A DNA stretch of 64,000 bases from an uncultured Bacteroidales bacterium (lineage in GTDB: Bacteria > Bacteroidota > Bacteroidia > Bacteroidales > Marinilabiliaceae): assembly GCA_937892095.1 (NCBI GenBank), contig CALAVC010000224.1:1-64000 (forward strand). Direction: 5' to 3'. Below, piece by piece: positions 63,288-64,000 of the stretch (position 1 is the first letter of the stretch; each line of letters opens with the position of its first letter). The notes below the pieces were generated by a model that was given only the letters and a program-made list of their open reading frames with translations, did no database searches and was not told where the DNA came from. The position numbers were made by a program, and so were the translations under genes.

Positions 63288-64000
63288 ATGAGCGAAGAGA
63301 TACTTGAACACTTGATGAAACTCTTTGGCATCATCGCCAAGCAAGGCGGCGGTGCCAGCGGGATCGAAGTGGAGTTTGTTAGCAAATTCTTAAAATCTCA
63401 ACTCGGCGACGCAGCTGTAGAACAATACCTCGAAATGTTCAAAAGCGAAGCCAACAAAGGCGTCAAGTTCGACGAGAAAGGTCGACTCATAGTCGCTGTG
63501 GGCGATAGCATGAAAGTGCTCGGCATCTGTCGCAAAGCCAACAAAGCCCTCTCCAAAGAACAAAAAGTCGTCGTACTCGTCCGACTCTACGAAATGGAAC
63601 GAGTATACACCGAGGGCATAAAAAATGGCACAATCAATGTCAACGTCAACGAAGACGGGACAGACATGGCTGCCGAGACAATCAAGTTGCGCGAAGAAGT
63701 CATCAAGACTGCTGGCGAAGTATTCCGACTCGAAGTAAAGGAAATAGACAACATCAAGCTCTTCTGCAACCAAGACAACCAACACAGTTTCGACATCGAA
63801 GACTTCCTATTGGCCGACGACGCTGCCGACGACACCTACAAAGCCGCCGTTCACGTCAAGGACGACAACCTCGATGGCTTCCTCTCCATTCTGCAAATAA
63901 AGAGTGCTGACCTATACTTCGTCAAGTACGTAGGCAGTCGCGAAGTATCCATCAATGGTCTCGCCATTGACAGCGGGACAGTCTATCCTCTCCCTGGCGG
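63288..64000 (+). CDS. Large TerB-like / FHA-like / ABC-type protein, 5' end only
   Basis: 237 codons are visible and open to the right edge. It starts MSEEILEHLMKLFGIIAKQGGGASGIEVEFVSKFLKSQLGD, like the TerB-type helical domain, and from residue ~205 has an FHA-like segment (DNLDGFLSILQIKSADLYFVKYVG...SINGLAIDSGTVYPL). I recall Bacteroidales proteins with this start continuing into an ABC ATPase and membrane domain of about 1000 residues, next to SiaB/SiaC genes. That continuation lies outside the window. Confidence 0.65.
   Translation, partial: MSEEILEHLMKLFGIIAKQGGGASGIEVEFVSKFLKSQLGDAAVEQYLEMFKSEANKGVKFDEKGRLIVAVGDSMKVLGICRKANKALSKEQKVVVLVRLYEMERVYTEGIKNGTINVNVNEDGTDMAAETIKLREEVIKTAGEVFRLEVKEIDNIKLFCNQDNQHSFDIEDFLLADDAADDTYKAAVHVKDDNLDGFLSILQIKSADLYFVKYVGSREVSINGLAIDSGTVYPLPG

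Noticed and set aside
1..64000. CRISPR arrays, insertion sequences, prophage, rRNA
   Set aside because: I looked for regularly spaced direct repeats, transposase or integrase proteins and rRNA sequence and found none.

Overview
The window is 64 kb of core chromosome from a member of the Bacteroidota, most likely the order Bacteroidales. The evidence is the lineage-specific gene content: the Bacteroides-type N-succinylornithine carbamoyltransferase, DUF4286-ruvC, DUF4292, DUF4296, an HU/SPOR protein, a half-length glycogen synthase and a PorZ-like propeller protein. Repeated matches to the Bacteroidetes promoter (-33 TTTG or TTG, -7 TAnnTTTG) and a near absence of Shine-Dalgarno sequences agree. 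I see no insertion sequence, prophage, CRISPR array or rRNA, and one tRNA. Nearly all genes are housekeeping genes in tight, often overlapping runs.

Layout. 1-6 kb: porZ-like and rdgB on the minus strand, then a conserved hypothetical gene, frr, murF and argF'. 6-11 kb: an OmpA lipoprotein, dxs and a helix-hairpin-helix outer-membrane protein. 11.4-11.8 kb: tRNA-Pro with its own promoter and terminator, then an apparently independent, unrecognised small RNA. 11.8-17.3 kb: an ABC exporter and a five-gene aryl-polyene/flexirubin-like fatty-acid set (reductase, ACP, hotdog dehydratase, thioesterase, fused ketosynthase). 17.4-25.5 kb: rplU-rpmA, serS, DUF4286-ruvC-queA, pssA, HU/SPOR and two envelope proteins. 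25.5-33 kb, minus strand: DUF4296, polyprenyl sugar transferase, manC, pyrF, prfA, purM and rsmA.

33.8-35.6 kb is the most striking part. Two ParB parS sites overlap the ends of two coding regions, two clusters of DnaA-box-like TTATCAACA flank hemW, and a 565-bp AT-rich gene-free stretch carries a repeated TGTCA motif. A third parS lies in a 40-bp perfect palindrome after mnmG and a degenerate one follows uvrC. Genes mostly point away from this area. I read it as a candidate replication-origin and ParB-loading region, although the + strand keeps more C than G on both sides.

35.6-50 kb, plus strand: nadA, a lone receiver protein, ruvB, a flippase, dut, a TPR protein, DUF4292, an EnvC-like factor, an RsbW-like ATPase, ybeY, mnmG, adenine deaminase and uvrC. 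50-59.3 kb: a divergent glycosyltransferase-like gene, half-length glycogen synthase, ribD/prmC, acpH-like, trxA, an enhancer-binding protein-lptE-TPR-secG operon and an unusual inner-membrane OmpA protein. 59.5-64 kb: dtd, mazG-like, deoC, kdsB, then a SiaB/SiaC partner-switch pair and the start of a large TerB/ABC protein that runs off the edge.
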